From: an uncultured Lewinella sp.
Lineage (GTDB): Bacteria; Bacteroidota; Bacteroidia; Chitinophagales; Saprospiraceae
Reading direction: 5' to 3'
NCBI GenBank assembly: GCA_913057725.1
Contig: CAJXOS010000053.1
Coordinates: 1-37,863, forward strand
DNA length: 37,863 bases
Positions 16,852 to 25,037 of the stretch are shown piece after piece. Numbering within the stretch: the first letter of the stretch is position 1; each line of letters starts with the position of its first letter. A program made the position numbers and the translations under genes. Below the pieces are notes generated by a model. It had not been told where the DNA came from. It saw only the letters and a program-made list of their open reading frames with translations, and searched no databases.

Positions 16852-18639
16852 TTATGCATGCGACATGCAATAGGTTTTTGTTACCTCATAGAGGTACTTC
16901 TTCATGTCCCAGGCGGCGGTAGGGCAGCGTTCAGCACAAAGGCCACAGTGAAGGCATACATCTTCGTCTTTGATCATTACTCTGCCAGTGGGTAGCTTGT
17001 CAGAGACATACAAATCTTGACTTAAATTGAGCGCTGGTGCCAAGAGGCGAGTACGTAGGTCTTCTTCCTCTCCATTAGTCGTGAAGGTGATGCAAGAAGT
17101 AGGGCATACATCCATGCAAGCATCACACTCGATGCAACTGGTGGTATTGAAGACCGTTTGCACATCACAGTTGAGACAGCGTTGGGCTTCTTTAAATCCG
17201 GTGCCTGTACTGAAACCAAGTTCTACTTCAATCTTACGATTGGTAAGGGTGATGGTCTTTTCTTCGTGTGGTACGGCATAGCGTACATCTGCCACTACCG
17301 GGCTATCGTACATCCATTCGTGGATACCCATTTTTTGGCGTACCAGATTGGTAGTTGGCGCTGGCCGATCTTTGACTAGATCCTGGCCTTCCAGATAGAG
17401 ATGTATTGATATAGCGGCCTGATGCCCGTGGGCGGCGGCAGTGATGATGTTCTCTGGGCCGAAAGCGGCATCTCCTCCGAAGAATACTTTTGGAAGCGTT
17501 GATTGGAAGGTAACCCGATCCAATACGGGTAGGTCCCATTTACCGAATTCGATTCCGAGATCACGCTCAATCCAGGGGAAGGCATTGTCCTGCCCGATCG
17601 CTATGATCACGTCATCGGCTTCAATGAACTCATCGGGTTCGCCCGTAGGGATGAGCTTGCGCCGACCGTTTTCATCATATTCTGCCCGCACCTTTCCGAA
17701 TACTACGCCTTTGAGTTTTCCATCTTCCACCACAAATTCCTTCGGAGGCATATTGTTGTAGATAGGGATATCCTCGCGTTGAGCATCTTCAATTTCCCAG
17801 GGAGAGGCCTTCATATCCTTGAACGGACTACGTACGATCACTTTAACTTCATCGCCTCCAAGGCGTCGGGAAGTACGGCAGCAATCCATGGCAGTATTTC
17901 CTCCACCAAGAATGATGACCTTACGGCCAATTTTCTCGCGATGTTCGAATGCTACATCCGCTAAGAACTCGATGCCAATATGTACATGCTTGTCCGCTTC
18001 TTCTCTACCAGGCAGTTTAAGGTCACGACCTTTAGGAGCTCCTGTTCCTACGAAGACGGCGTCGTATCCTTGTTCCAGGATTTCACGCATACTCGAAACA
18101 TAGGTATTGAAATGCGTGTGGATTCCCATGTTAATGACATAACCCACTTCTTCATCCAGTACCTCTTCCGGTAGGCGAAAAGCAGGGATCTGAGTACGCA
18201 TCATTCCGCCGCCTTTATGCCATTCATCGTAGAGGTGGATTTCGTATCCTAACGGAGCGAGGTCTCGTGCTACTGTTAGGGAAGCGGGACCGCCACCGAT
18301 TAGCGCAATCTTCTTGCCGTTCTTCTGCGCTGGGGCTTTCGGCATGAGGTGTTCGACTTCACCCTTGTTGTCTGCTGCTACTCGCTTAAGTCGACAGATA
18401 GCTACCGGTTCTTCTTCCACACGTCCGCGTCGGCAGGCAGGTTCACATGGACGATCGCAAGTGCGGCCGAGAATGCCTGGGAATACGTTGGATTCCCAAT
18501 TGACCATGTAGGCCTCTGTGTATTTTTCGGCAGCGATTAGACGAATATACTCGGGCACGGGAGTATGGGCTGGACAGGCGTACTGGCAATCAACCACTTT
18601 GTGAAAGTACTCCGGATCCTGAATGTCGGTCGGCTTCAT
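16852..18639 (-). CDS. Iron-sulfur FAD/NAD(P)H oxidoreductase, GltD/NfnB-like
   Basis: From the ATG at 18639 the protein has 595 residues; an upstream TTG adds 28 residues with no family character. An N-terminal cysteine-rich domain (DCQYACPAHTPVPEYI, GRTCDRPCEPACRRG) resembles glutamate synthase small subunit and NfnB. An FAD Rossmann motif (IALIGGGPASLTVA), an NAD(P) Rossmann motif (KVIILGGGNTAMDCCRTSRR) and the closing FFGGDAAFGPENIITAA follow. The C terminus adds a two-cluster ferredoxin domain: CIECDACMDVCPTSC and CLHCGLCAERCP. As first gene of the kor operon it is the likely electron partner, passing electrons between ferredoxin and NAD(P)H. No glutamate synthase large subunit is adjacent, so a GltD role is unlikely. 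Confidence 0.88.
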   Translation of the reverse strand: MKPTDIQDPEYFHKVVDCQYACPAHTPVPEYIRLIAAEKYTEAYMVNWESNVFPGILGRTCDRPCEPACRRGRVEEEPVAICRLKRVAADNKGEVEHLMPKAPAQKNGKKIALIGGGPASLTVARDLAPLGYEIHLYDEWHKGGGMMRTQIPAFRLPEEVLDEEVGYVINMGIHTHFNTYVSSMREILEQGYDAVFVGTGAPKGRDLKLPGREEADKHVHIGIEFLADVAFEHREKIGRKVIILGGGNTAMDCCRTSRRLGGDEVKVIVRSPFKDMKASPWEIEDAQREDIPIYNNMPPKEFVVEDGKLKGVVFGKVRAEYDENGRRKLIPTGEPDEFIEADDVIIAIGQDNAFPWIERDLGIEFGKWDLPVLDRVTFQSTLPKVFFGGDAAFGPENIITAAAHGHQAAISIHLYLEGQDLVKDRPAPTTNLVRQKMGIHEWMYDSPVVADVRYAVPHEEKTITLTNRKIEVELGFSTGTGFKEAQRCLNCDVQTVFNTTSCIECDACMDVCPTSCITFTTNGEEEDLRTRLLAPALNLSQDLYVSDKLPTGRVMIKDEDVCLHCGLCAERCPTAAWDMKKYLYEVTKTYCMSHA

Positions 18640-18855
18640 GTAGCGGTAACTTTTCGAGTTTATAAAAATTCCGGACCAGCGCCTAGGCCCTGATCCGGTA
18701 TAGGTGATTTTGAGTGGTAACAATAAAAATAATTGTTATTCCGTATAAATAAAGAAAGTTGGTATAAAATTTGGCAAATGACTTATTTATGCAAAATTTA
18801 TGAATGTGATTTACTGAAAGGAGTTTTGTTTTTTCGTCCACATATCGATAATTTG

Positions 18856-19305
18856 ATGGATCGCTATCTAAACACACTTTACGACCATCGACGATGGTTA
18901 ATTGGCTGGGCTATTCTGCTCAGTTTCTCTGCTGTTGGCTTTCACTTCGACGGGGCACGAACCAGCATGTGGTGGGAGTCTTTTCCACTCGCGGCCGTTA
19001 GTTTGGTCACCTTAGGATTGATGTTGCTTTTTCTGTACGTGAGCACGATTCAACATCAAATGGATTTAATGCGCTCAAAAATTGATCATGCTACTGGAGA
19101 TAGTTTGGAGAATCTGCCTGGCGTACTCACCACTCGCCAAGAACAAATCTTCTACTTGATCTTAGCAGGCAAGTCGAACAAGGAAATTATGGCAGAGCTT
19201 TTCATTGAGTTGAGTACGCTCAAGTCACATATCAACCAGATCTACAAGAAGCTAAAAGTCCGTACTCGAACAGAGCTCAAGCGCAAGCATTCCAAGCGAG
19301 GATAG
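18856..19305 (+). CDS. Membrane-anchored LuxR-type regulator
   Basis: From the ATG at 18856 the protein has 149 residues. The frame opens further upstream at a TTG, but those residues lack protein-like character. Two membrane helices occupy the N-terminal half (WLIGWAILLSFSAVGFHF and FPLAAVSLVTLGLMLLFLYV), separated by a short loop containing MWWESFP. A coiled linker follows, then a LuxR/FixJ helix-turn-helix: LTTRQEQIFYLILAGKSNKE, then LSTLKSHINQIYKKLKVRTR. There is no receiver domain. It is divergent from the kor operon, sharing a 216-base control region, so it may respond to membrane or redox state and regulate that operon; that is inference. Confidence 0.82.
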   Translation: MDRYLNTLYDHRRWLIGWAILLSFSAVGFHFDGARTSMWWESFPLAAVSLVTLGLMLLFLYVSTIQHQMDLMRSKIDHATGDSLENLPGVLTTRQEQIFYLILAGKSNKEIMAELFIELSTLKSHINQIYKKLKVRTRTELKRKHSKRG

Positions 19306-19392
19306 TAAATCAACCTTTTTTCAACCCCGCTAACTAGTAGCGTATTGGCGAATGACGCGCATATTGTAGTCATTCACCAAATCTGTTTTATC

Positions 19393-19584
19393 ATGTACGC
19401 TAAGATCTATTTAGGGCTTTCGATTGCTTTGCTGCTGGCCTGCTTCAGCTTCACTTTTCAGGAGAATACAATTCAATGGGCCTGGGAATCATACCCTATG
19501 ATGCCCTATAATCTTGCTGGACTTTCTCTGCTATCATTTTTACTCCACGTTCAACAAAGAAAACGGGCGGGAGATGGCGCTTAG
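19393..19584 (+). CDS. Small two-helix membrane protein, paralogue of the LuxR membrane part
   Basis: Reading from the ATG at 19393 gives 63 residues with two membrane helices (LGLSIALLLACFSFTF and NLAGLSLLSFLLHV) and a basic tail, QQRKRAGDGA. The interhelix loop QWAWESYP matches MWWESFP in the preceding LuxR-type protein, and helix order, spacing and the basic end after helix two agree. No helix-turn-helix follows the stop codon. It could be a partial duplication that lost its DNA-binding domain, or a functional partner competing for the same membrane interface. It lies 87 bases downstream on the same strand. Short length keeps confidence moderate. Confidence 0.6.
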   Translation: MYAKIYLGLSIALLLACFSFTFQENTIQWAWESYPMMPYNLAGLSLLSFLLHVQQRKRAGDGA

Positions 19585-19681
19585 TAAAGTGGCCTGGTTG
19601 CTCAGTGCTACGATTGAATGTTGCTACTATATGAAGGGCTAGGGATATTTGTGCGGTGTAGGTGATTGGCCATTTGAATGG

Positions 19682-19747
19682 TTGTGGTATTAAAGAAGTA
19701 GCACCACAATTTTGGAGGTGAGATAACAGATTGTCAATGTTCTGTTA
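19682..19747. promoter_or_regulatory. Two inverted repeats before the lipoprotein pair
   Basis: TTGTGGT/ACCACAA (19682-19688, 19703-19709) and TAACAGA/TCTGTTA (19724-19730, 19741-19747) are perfect 7-base inverted repeats with spacers of 14 and 10 bases. They lie 72-137 bases before the lipoprotein ATG at 19819 and could be regulator sites. TACTATTG at 19761 is one base off the -7 consensus. Confidence 0.35.
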
Positions 19748-19818
19748 AGCCACAATCAAATACTATTGCTGCTCTGCGAATTCTACTAATTTACGCAGCC
19801 CAACTAACGATCTCTACT

Positions 19819-20934
19819 ATGCGTATTCGAATGCTAGCCCTCTTTTTACTACTTGGGTTAGCGGCTTGTCAAAAGCCCAGCTCTCCCTTAGGTGTTGCCG
19901 CGGATTACTATCCGCCTACGGCTCAGCTTCGTAAGGGCATAGTCAATAAGTACTATCTCCATTTTACCAGTGCGGATGGATATGAGCGCTCTACCAATGT
20001 TTCCTATTATCTATACCAGTTAGATAAGGAAGGACAATTGGAGATAACCCGCTATGATCCTGCCTATAGTCCAATGATTCGCACCCTAACCACCTTCCAG
20101 GGTACACAGCAGCAGGTACTCATGCAAGAACAGTTTTGGCAAAAGGACTCCTTTCCGGTGGAGGTGAATAAAAACGTCATCAGAGACTGGGCGGCGGATA
20201 CCGCTAGCTATATCACTAGTACCGCCTTTATGGATGAAATAGTAGAAGACTTTCAGCTTAGGCAATTGAGTCAATACGATTCATTAGCTACTAATCGGGA
20301 GTTGAAGGTTTTTAACAGGGAGCGATCACAAGTCTATCGTTATGCTGATGGTACTGAGCGTAGCTTTCAGGCTGAGATTCAAGAAGTGTATGCCAAAGGC
20401 CTCGGATTATACGGTAGCAAGCTGAACCTGGATGATGGAATCGTGGAGATTGAATTAGTAGAGCAATTCCCTGCTACTGAATTTCGCAAGCGTCAAGCTG
20501 CAGCGCCGATGCGAGTCGCTTATATCGATCCAACCCAAGTATTGGATAAGGGATCTGATTTTCAAGTGTGTGATGACTATATCTACGACTACTATAATGG
20601 TGATCCGGACGCTGGTCCTGTAGGTGGAAAAAGAAGATTGAGCCTTTGGCTGGAAGATAAATTAGACAAGCGTTTATTGGCGGATCAGTCCGGTTATCTC
20701 ACCTTCCGTTTTGTCATCAACTGTGAGGGTGATGCTGGGTACTTCATCACTGAGGAGGCTAGCTTAGACTTTGCGGTTAAGCAGTTTCCAGATCAGTTGA
20801 TTCAACATGTTTACGAACAGCTAAAGGCGTTCGACAATTGGGAGCCGACTACTATTCGTGAAGAGGTGGCGGATGCCTATGCTTATGTAACCCTAAAACT
20901 TGAAGACGGTGAACTTGTCGATATACTACCCTAA
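19819..20934 (+). CDS. Lipoprotein with TonB-C-like end
   Basis: A 371-residue lipoprotein: the signal MRIRMLALFLLLGLAAC places the lipidated residue at Cys17. The middle is beta-rich and contains repeated YRYADGTERSFQAEIQEVY-like strands. The last 90 residues (YLTFRFVINCEGDAGYF, LIQHVYEQLKAFDNWEPTTI, AYVTLKLEDGELVDIL) have the order of the TonB C-terminal-like domain found in many Bacteroidota envelope proteins: a strand with a single Cys, a helix, then W and a final strand. The likeness is visual and moderate. The 3' end overlaps the start of the next gene, so the two are translationally coupled. Confidence 0.72.
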   Translation: MRIRMLALFLLLGLAACQKPSSPLGVAADYYPPTAQLRKGIVNKYYLHFTSADGYERSTNVSYYLYQLDKEGQLEITRYDPAYSPMIRTLTTFQGTQQQVLMQEQFWQKDSFPVEVNKNVIRDWAADTASYITSTAFMDEIVEDFQLRQLSQYDSLATNRELKVFNRERSQVYRYADGTERSFQAEIQEVYAKGLGLYGSKLNLDDGIVEIELVEQFPATEFRKRQAAAPMRVAYIDPTQVLDKGSDFQVCDDYIYDYYNGDPDAGPVGGKRRLSLWLEDKLDKRLLADQSGYLTFRFVINCEGDAGYFITEEASLDFAVKQFPDQLIQHVYEQLKAFDNWEPTTIREEVADAYAYVTLKLEDGELVDILP

Positions 20935-21769
20935 AACCTTAATCTGGTTTTTTGCTGGTCTGGCATTACTCATGGCATCGTGCCAGGGTGGGGGCTATGA
21001 TTATTATCAGAAAACCTATTCGGCTGAGGAACACAAGGCATTGGCCCAAACACTAACCGATGGCATCGGGAATTACTATCAGGGCTCACCAGCCTGTCAG
21101 GCTTTGCTAGAAGAGGCAAAAGGATATGACCCTACTTATGCCTTAGCTTATCGCGAAATTGGGGTCCCTTACCTGAAACGCGGGATTGCAGCGGCCTTTC
21201 CGCATTACTACGGAAAAGCAGCTGATCTAGATCCACTGGGTTGGATAGGCTGGCGAGGATATCTGTATCTCTACTTCTATCGCGATTACGAACGAGCCCT
21301 ACTAGATTTCAATCGCCTGGATACGATTACGCCTGGTGTGGTTGATTACCCACAGTCGACAAGCGTAGACTATATGCGTGCTATTTGCCACTTGCAGCTT
21401 GGCGATTACGACTCGGCGATTGACTATTTGGATCAGCACATCGCCCATGAGGATACGATAGCTGGATTCAAATACATTCCTCCTGAAGCATTCTTATTTC
21501 GGGGCATTGCGTATTGGAAAAAGGTAGAGCCGGAGCAGGCCATCCGGTCTTTCCTTACCGGACATGACCTGGAGGACTATAATGCGGATTTACAATTTTG
21601 GCTGGCCAAGGTATACGCTGAAAACGGGTTGCAATCAGAAGCTCGCAAGTGGTTTAAGCAAGCTGAAAAAGCATTTCAAGAAGGCGACTACAACCGACGA
21701 CCTTATGTGGAGGAATTCTACCAGTTGTATACCGAAGATTTTGATGCATTGCGAATACAGCTAGAGTAG
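20909..21769 (+). CDS. TPR-like lipoprotein
   Basis: There is no usable ATG before the lipoprotein signal; candidate starts are TTG 20900, GTG 20909 (used here) and TTG 20915, all inside the preceding gene. The signal ends in LALLMASC. The rest is built from helical pairs typical of tetratricopeptide repeats: YALAYREIGVPYLKRGIAAA, MRAICHLQLGDYDSAIDYLD, LFRGIAYWKKVEPEQAIRSF and FWLAKVYAENGLQSEARKWF. It is probably anchored at the envelope and acts as a protein-binding scaffold. Overlap with the upstream lipoprotein gene suggests they work together; the partner is unknown. Confidence 0.78.
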   Translation: MNLSIYYPKTLIWFFAGLALLMASCQGGGYDYYQKTYSAEEHKALAQTLTDGIGNYYQGSPACQALLEEAKGYDPTYALAYREIGVPYLKRGIAAAFPHYYGKAADLDPLGWIGWRGYLYLYFYRDYERALLDFNRLDTITPGVVDYPQSTSVDYMRAICHLQLGDYDSAIDYLDQHIAHEDTIAGFKYIPPEAFLFRGIAYWKKVEPEQAIRSFLTGHDLEDYNADLQFWLAKVYAENGLQSEARKWFKQAEKAFQEGDYNRRPYVEEFYQLYTEDFDALRIQLE

Positions 21770-21792
21770 CGGCCTCATTGTGCGGGAAAACG

Positions 21793-21800
21793 TACTTTTG
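21793..21800 (+). promoter_or_regulatory. Candidate Bacteroidota -7 promoter element
   Basis: TACTTTTG matches TAnnTTTG exactly, 20 bases before the ATG of the thioesterase gene. No -33 box at standard spacing is clear. Confidence 0.4.
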
Positions 21801-21820
21801 CCCTATCTCAATCCTTAATT

Positions 21821-22306
21821 ATGGAACAGCCACAATACTTTCAAGACTTTATGCCCGGAAACGTCTGTTTTGGATGTGGGCGCGATAACCACTTTGGCCT
21901 ACAGATTAGTAGCTATTGGGAAGGCGAAGAGGCTGTTTGTATTTGGAACTCAGAGGAAAAGTACCAAGGCTGGAAAGGCATCCTCAATGGCGGGATTATC
22001 GCCACCTTGGTAGACTGTCATACCATGGGCGCAGCGGCTGCGGCATCTTACCGCGCGGAAGGTCGAGTATTAGGGAGTGAGCCGGAATATCGCTACGCTA
22101 CCGGCACCTTAGAAGTAAAATACCTCAAGCCAACTCCCAATGATAAACCCATAGAACTGCGCGCCCGCGTAACGGAAATCAAAGGACGAAAGACGGTCTT
22201 GGAATGTGATGTTTTTGCGGATGGGGTAAAGACGGCCGTAGCACATGCAGTGGCCATTCGGGTCTACGATGGCAGCCAGCCGGATAAAGGTCCCTTCAGC
22301 GGATAA
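21821..22306 (+). CDS. PaaI-like hotdog-fold thioesterase
   Basis: A 161-residue single-domain hotdog protein. The N terminus has the cysteine motif NVCFGCGRDNHFGLQI often seen in this PaaI-like subgroup. The central helix GILNGGIIATLVDCHTMGAA contains the GG and Asp of the active-site region, with Asn in place of the more usual His before GG. The last strands TGTLEVKYLKPTP and AVAHAVAIRVYDG complete the fold. It probably hydrolyses acyl-CoA thioesters; the acyl group is unknown. It has its own candidate promoter and ends 9 bases from the convergent DUF151 gene. Confidence 0.85.
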   Translation: MEQPQYFQDFMPGNVCFGCGRDNHFGLQISSYWEGEEAVCIWNSEEKYQGWKGILNGGIIATLVDCHTMGAAAAASYRAEGRVLGSEPEYRYATGTLEVKYLKPTPNDKPIELRARVTEIKGRKTVLECDVFADGVKTAVAHAVAIRVYDGSQPDKGPFSG

Positions 22307-22315
22307 GGAATCGTT

Positions 22316-22888
22316 CTAATTTCTGCCTCCCTCTTTCTTTCTCATAATAGCATTGCGAATCTTGGAAGCACTTTCGTAGTCCTCCTTAGCAAGGACTTGC
22401 TTCAATAATTGTCCTAATTCGTCTAAGGAATAGTCCTCTAATTTTCCCCGCTTATTGGTAAAGGCTTTGCTAGGAGATTCAAGTACTACTCCAGCTTTCT
22501 GGAGAATAGCTTCGGTCGTGAAAATCGGGCAACCATAACGCACGGCCATGGCAATAGCATCGGACGAACGAGCATCTACTTCGAGCGGGCTACCGTCTGC
22601 TTTTTCACCGATCATGGTGGCATAAAACACATTGCCCACCAGGCCAGAGATAATGATCTCTTTGATCGTTACCCCCGATGTTTCCAACGTGTTCTTAAAT
22701 AAATCATGCGTGAGTGGCCGATTGGTCTGCATCCGCTCCAGAGAAATTGCAATGGCTTGCGCCTCAAAGGCACCGATGATGATAGGTAGACGGCGAAACC
22801 CCTTGCTTTCCTCCAGGATGAGTGTATAATTGCCTTTGCTGGATTCGCTGTCGGCAAGGGCAATGATATTTAACTCAAGCTTTTTCAT
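22316..22888 (-). CDS. Bifunctional nuclease family (DUF151) protein with UVR motif
   Basis: A 190-residue protein. The N-terminal 130 residues are the DUF151 fold: YTLILEESKGFRRLPIIIGA, FEAQAIAISLERMQTNRPLT and VDARSSDAIAMAVRYGCPIF. The last 35 residues (LDELGQLLKQVLAKEDYESA, then SKIRNAIMRKKE) are a UvrB/UvrC-type motif. This combination is common in Bacteroidota; members have been called bifunctional nucleases on limited evidence. Its start overlaps the end of the 77-residue gene by 14 bases, so it is the last gene of the hypB unit. A role in hydrogenase biology is not established and co-transcription may be incidental. Confidence 0.88.
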   Translation of the reverse strand: MKKLELNIIALADSESSKGNYTLILEESKGFRRLPIIIGAFEAQAIAISLERMQTNRPLTHDLFKNTLETSGVTIKEIIISGLVGNVFYATMIGEKADGSPLEVDARSSDAIAMAVRYGCPIFTTEAILQKAGVVLESPSKAFTNKRGKLEDYSLDELGQLLKQVLAKEDYESASKIRNAIMRKKEGGRN

Positions 22889-23108
22889 TTAATTCCAGAT
22901 CCCTTTTAATAAAATCGCATAAGGATTCCACACTGTTAAATGGAGCAACCACATAACCGTCTTGGAGCAGTTTGAATAGTTGCTCACCTTCTACTTCCAC
23001 GGTGTATCCGTGTTCAAGGTAGACCATTTTGCCATCGTGATGGTTCACGCGTAGCTCAAATTGCTGCAGTGTATGTAGCAGTCTTTCCTTTGGGGTGCTA
23101 GCGTCCAT
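22875..23108 (-). CDS. Small cytoplasmic protein in the hyp operon
   Basis: Reading from the ATG at 23108 gives 77 residues; an upstream TTG lies inside the permease gene. The ATG follows the permease stop by one base (TAAGATG) and the gene's end overlaps the DUF151 start by 14 bases, so tight coupling supports it as real. The sequence is alpha/beta (TLQQFELRVNHHDGKMVYLE, EVEGEQLFKLLQDGYVVAPF, ESLCDFIKRDL), with no signal and no metal motif beyond HH. I recognise no family. Position points to hydrogenase accessory or nickel handling, by inference only. Confidence 0.72.
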   Translation of the reverse strand: MDASTPKERLLHTLQQFELRVNHHDGKMVYLEHGYTVEVEGEQLFKLLQDGYVVAPFNSVESLCDFIKRDLELNEKA

Positions 23109-23109
23109 C

Positions 23110-23742
23110 TTAGGCAGCAAGGTTTTCTATCATGATATATGCGCCGTAGCCAATACACAGAAAAGCAGAAAGTAAGGTCAGGCCAATTTGCAGCTTCTGA
23201 CTCTCCGTCAAGCGGCGAGAGAACGGCAGACTAAAGATGCCAGCAGCCACTAGCATGCCAAAAGCAGAGCCTAAACCAAAAATTAGTAGGTAAAGGATGC
23301 TATCTGTACTTTCTTGTATTTCAGTCATGACCAGCAGTACCATAGCGCCGCTACCGGCTAAACCATGGATGAGTCCCACACCGTAGGCCAAGTGGTGATT
23401 CTTGCGGTCGTCAGTAAGGGAGTGCTTATGTTGCCGTTGTTGACTGGGCATAAGCTGCCGTAGCCGAACCAACCCTAATATGATTAGCATCACTCCCACA
23501 ATGGCTTCGAAGTAGCCAAAGTAGCCATTTAGGAAAGTGGCTTTACCAATGATGAGTAGTGCACCGATAAGAAGAATGGTGGATGTATGGCCTAAACCCC
23601 AATAGATGCCATCCTTAATAGCCAAAAGGAGTTTGTCGCGGCGAGTGACAATATTACCTACCGCTACCAGGTGGTCAGCCTCGAAAGCATGCCCGAAGCC
23701 TACGACAGCAGCAAAAAGAAGTGGGAAAGAAGACTCTATCAT
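23110..23742 (-). CDS. NicO/UreH-like nickel permease
   Basis: A 210-residue membrane protein with about six helices. The first helix holds GFGHAFEADHLVAVGNIVTR, containing the HX4DH signature (His18, Asp23, His24) of nickel/cobalt permeases. A second helix has YGVGLIHGLAGSGAMVLLV, the partner motif of UreH-type proteins. Between them a histidine-rich cytoplasmic loop (QRQHKHSL, NHH) could hold nickel. It probably imports Ni2+ for the hydrogenase. HupE/UreJ was considered, but its motif differs. It lies 5 bases after the NHL gene and 1 base before the small gene, inside the hypB unit. Confidence 0.85.
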   Translation of the reverse strand: MIESSFPLLFAAVVGFGHAFEADHLVAVGNIVTRRDKLLLAIKDGIYWGLGHTSTILLIGALLIIGKATFLNGYFGYFEAIVGVMLIILGLVRLRQLMPSQQRQHKHSLTDDRKNHHLAYGVGLIHGLAGSGAMVLLVMTEIQESTDSILYLLIFGLGSAFGMLVAAGIFSLPFSRRLTESQKLQIGLTLLSAFLCIGYGAYIMIENLAA

Positions 23743-23747
23743 GATGG

Positions 23748-24851
23748 CTAGAAGTTAAGATGGTTAATAACAATACGATGGTTTCCGGTATCGGCGGCTA
23801 CCATCGTTTGGCCTTCGATACAGACCTGGAAAGGCCAGTAAAGGCTTTCCTCCGTGCTCCAAATGGTGTTCTTGTTTTCACTGCCGGTAGTGAAGTCATC
23901 TTGGCCCAATACATTGTTGGCTGGCGTGTTGTGTTCTTTGGGGATGTCCTCAAACCATAGGATTCTACTACTCCCCGTATCTGCTACCCAAAGCCCATTT
24001 TGATAGAAGCAGGTATCGTAGCACCAATTCAAGGTGTTGGCCTTTGGAAACCAGCCAAACTGATTCTGACCATTCCCCTCAAAAGAGGCCTGACCAATAA
24101 TGACATCAGCCTTTTCTTGAGTGGCTGTTTTCCAGTCGTTCCAAATCAATACTCGATAGTACTGGGTATCGGCAATGGCCATTTGACCTTGTGGACCAAT
24201 TTTTACGGAATAAGGCCAGATTGGGTCCTCGTGATCGTAGTCGCGTTCTTCAAAATTGGGCTTGCCTATCACTTGATTGGCGGCGGCAAAGTTTTCGGTA
24301 GGAATAGTATTAAAATGCAGTACCCGGCGGTTTCCCGTATCAGCGATCCAAAGCTGTTGCCCATCCGAGAATACGCCATAAGGCCAGTTTAAAGACTGAG
24401 CAGAAGGCGTATGGCTAATACCTTCTACATTCGGCTCGTTGCGGCTGAAGTCTGGTTGTCCAACAACTACATCTGCTGGTTGCCCATCCTCCTCTGGGAA
24501 ATTAAGCCAAATCAGTACTCGGTGATTCCAGGCATCGGCCACAATTAGTTTTTGGCCATCCGACCAAATGCCAGAAGGGTAGAATAAACTAGAGGCATTG
24601 GCACCACCTCCGGCATTGCGGCCGGTAGCGGATTTACCTGCTTGCCCTAAGACAATATCGGCAGCCTGGTGCTCTGTTTCTGGCAGCTTGTTCCAGATGA
24701 AGAGCCGATTCTGAGCAGTATCTGCTACAAGCAATTTTCCTTGCGTTAGGAACACACCACGAGGTGCCAGCAAGGGGCTGTCCTCTGCTCCATTAAAGAT
24801 GGTGGTATGAGTCACCAGGGTTTGTAATTCTGTTTGCGTACTATCCTCCAT
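23748..24851 (-). CDS. NHL-repeat beta-propeller protein
   Basis: A 367-residue protein with six NHL repeats, each with an ADT..NR.L.W.. core: ADTAQNRLFIWNKLP, ADAWNHRVLIWLNFP, ADTGNRRVLHFNTIP, ADTQYYRVLIWNDWK, ADTGSSRILWFEDIP and ADTGNHRIVINHLNF. Five repeats continue into a D.V.GQ..F stretch. The count fits a six-bladed propeller. There is no signal peptide, so it is probably cytoplasmic. From memory, NHL proteins recur beside group 2a uptake hydrogenases; their role is not known. Before the mobile element was inserted upstream, its ATG would have followed the haemoglobin stop by 7 bases. Confidence 0.9.
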   Translation of the reverse strand: MEDSTQTELQTLVTHTTIFNGAEDSPLLAPRGVFLTQGKLLVADTAQNRLFIWNKLPETEHQAADIVLGQAGKSATGRNAGGGANASSLFYPSGIWSDGQKLIVADAWNHRVLIWLNFPEEDGQPADVVVGQPDFSRNEPNVEGISHTPSAQSLNWPYGVFSDGQQLWIADTGNRRVLHFNTIPTENFAAANQVIGKPNFEERDYDHEDPIWPYSVKIGPQGQMAIADTQYYRVLIWNDWKTATQEKADVIIGQASFEGNGQNQFGWFPKANTLNWCYDTCFYQNGLWVADTGSSRILWFEDIPKEHNTPANNVLGQDDFTTGSENKNTIWSTEESLYWPFQVCIEGQTMVAADTGNHRIVINHLNF

Positions 24852-24861
24852 GTTTGTCTTA

Positions 24862-25037
24862 GAGTATGTTTAAAATTTATCGTACACTGATAATCAGTGA
24901 TTTATGGTTTTGACAAAGCTCCTCCGCAGGCGTTTCACTTTGTGGCTGCTGCGCGGTGGCGGGTCAAACAACTAAGGAGAGATGCAGTCAAGTTCATAAA
25001 GCCTTGGTTTTCAGAAGCTAGAAATTTAAACATACTC
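24862..25037. mobile_element. MITE-like element inserted at the haemoglobin stop codon
   Basis: The 176-base element has terminal inverted repeats GAGTATGTTTAAAATTT (24862-24878) and AAATTTAAACATACTC (25022-25037), identical apart from one extra A. It is flanked by a TTA duplication (24859-24861 and 25038-25040). It encodes no transposase. An internal palindrome, CACTGA-TAA-TCAGTG, lies at 24885-24899. GAG ends with a 3-base TTA target are reminiscent of IS5-family elements; this family call is from memory. It separates two genes that would otherwise be 7 bases apart in an operon. Confidence 0.8.

Noticed and set aside
18719-18740. AACAAT/ATTGTT inverted repeat between the kor operon and LuxR gene
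   Set aside because: It is a short AT-rich palindrome in an AT-rich control region; expected by chance.
23110-23742. HupE/UreJ annotation for the membrane protein
   Set aside because: The HX4DH motif and second GLIHGLAGSGA motif fit the NicO/UreH type better than HupE/UreJ.
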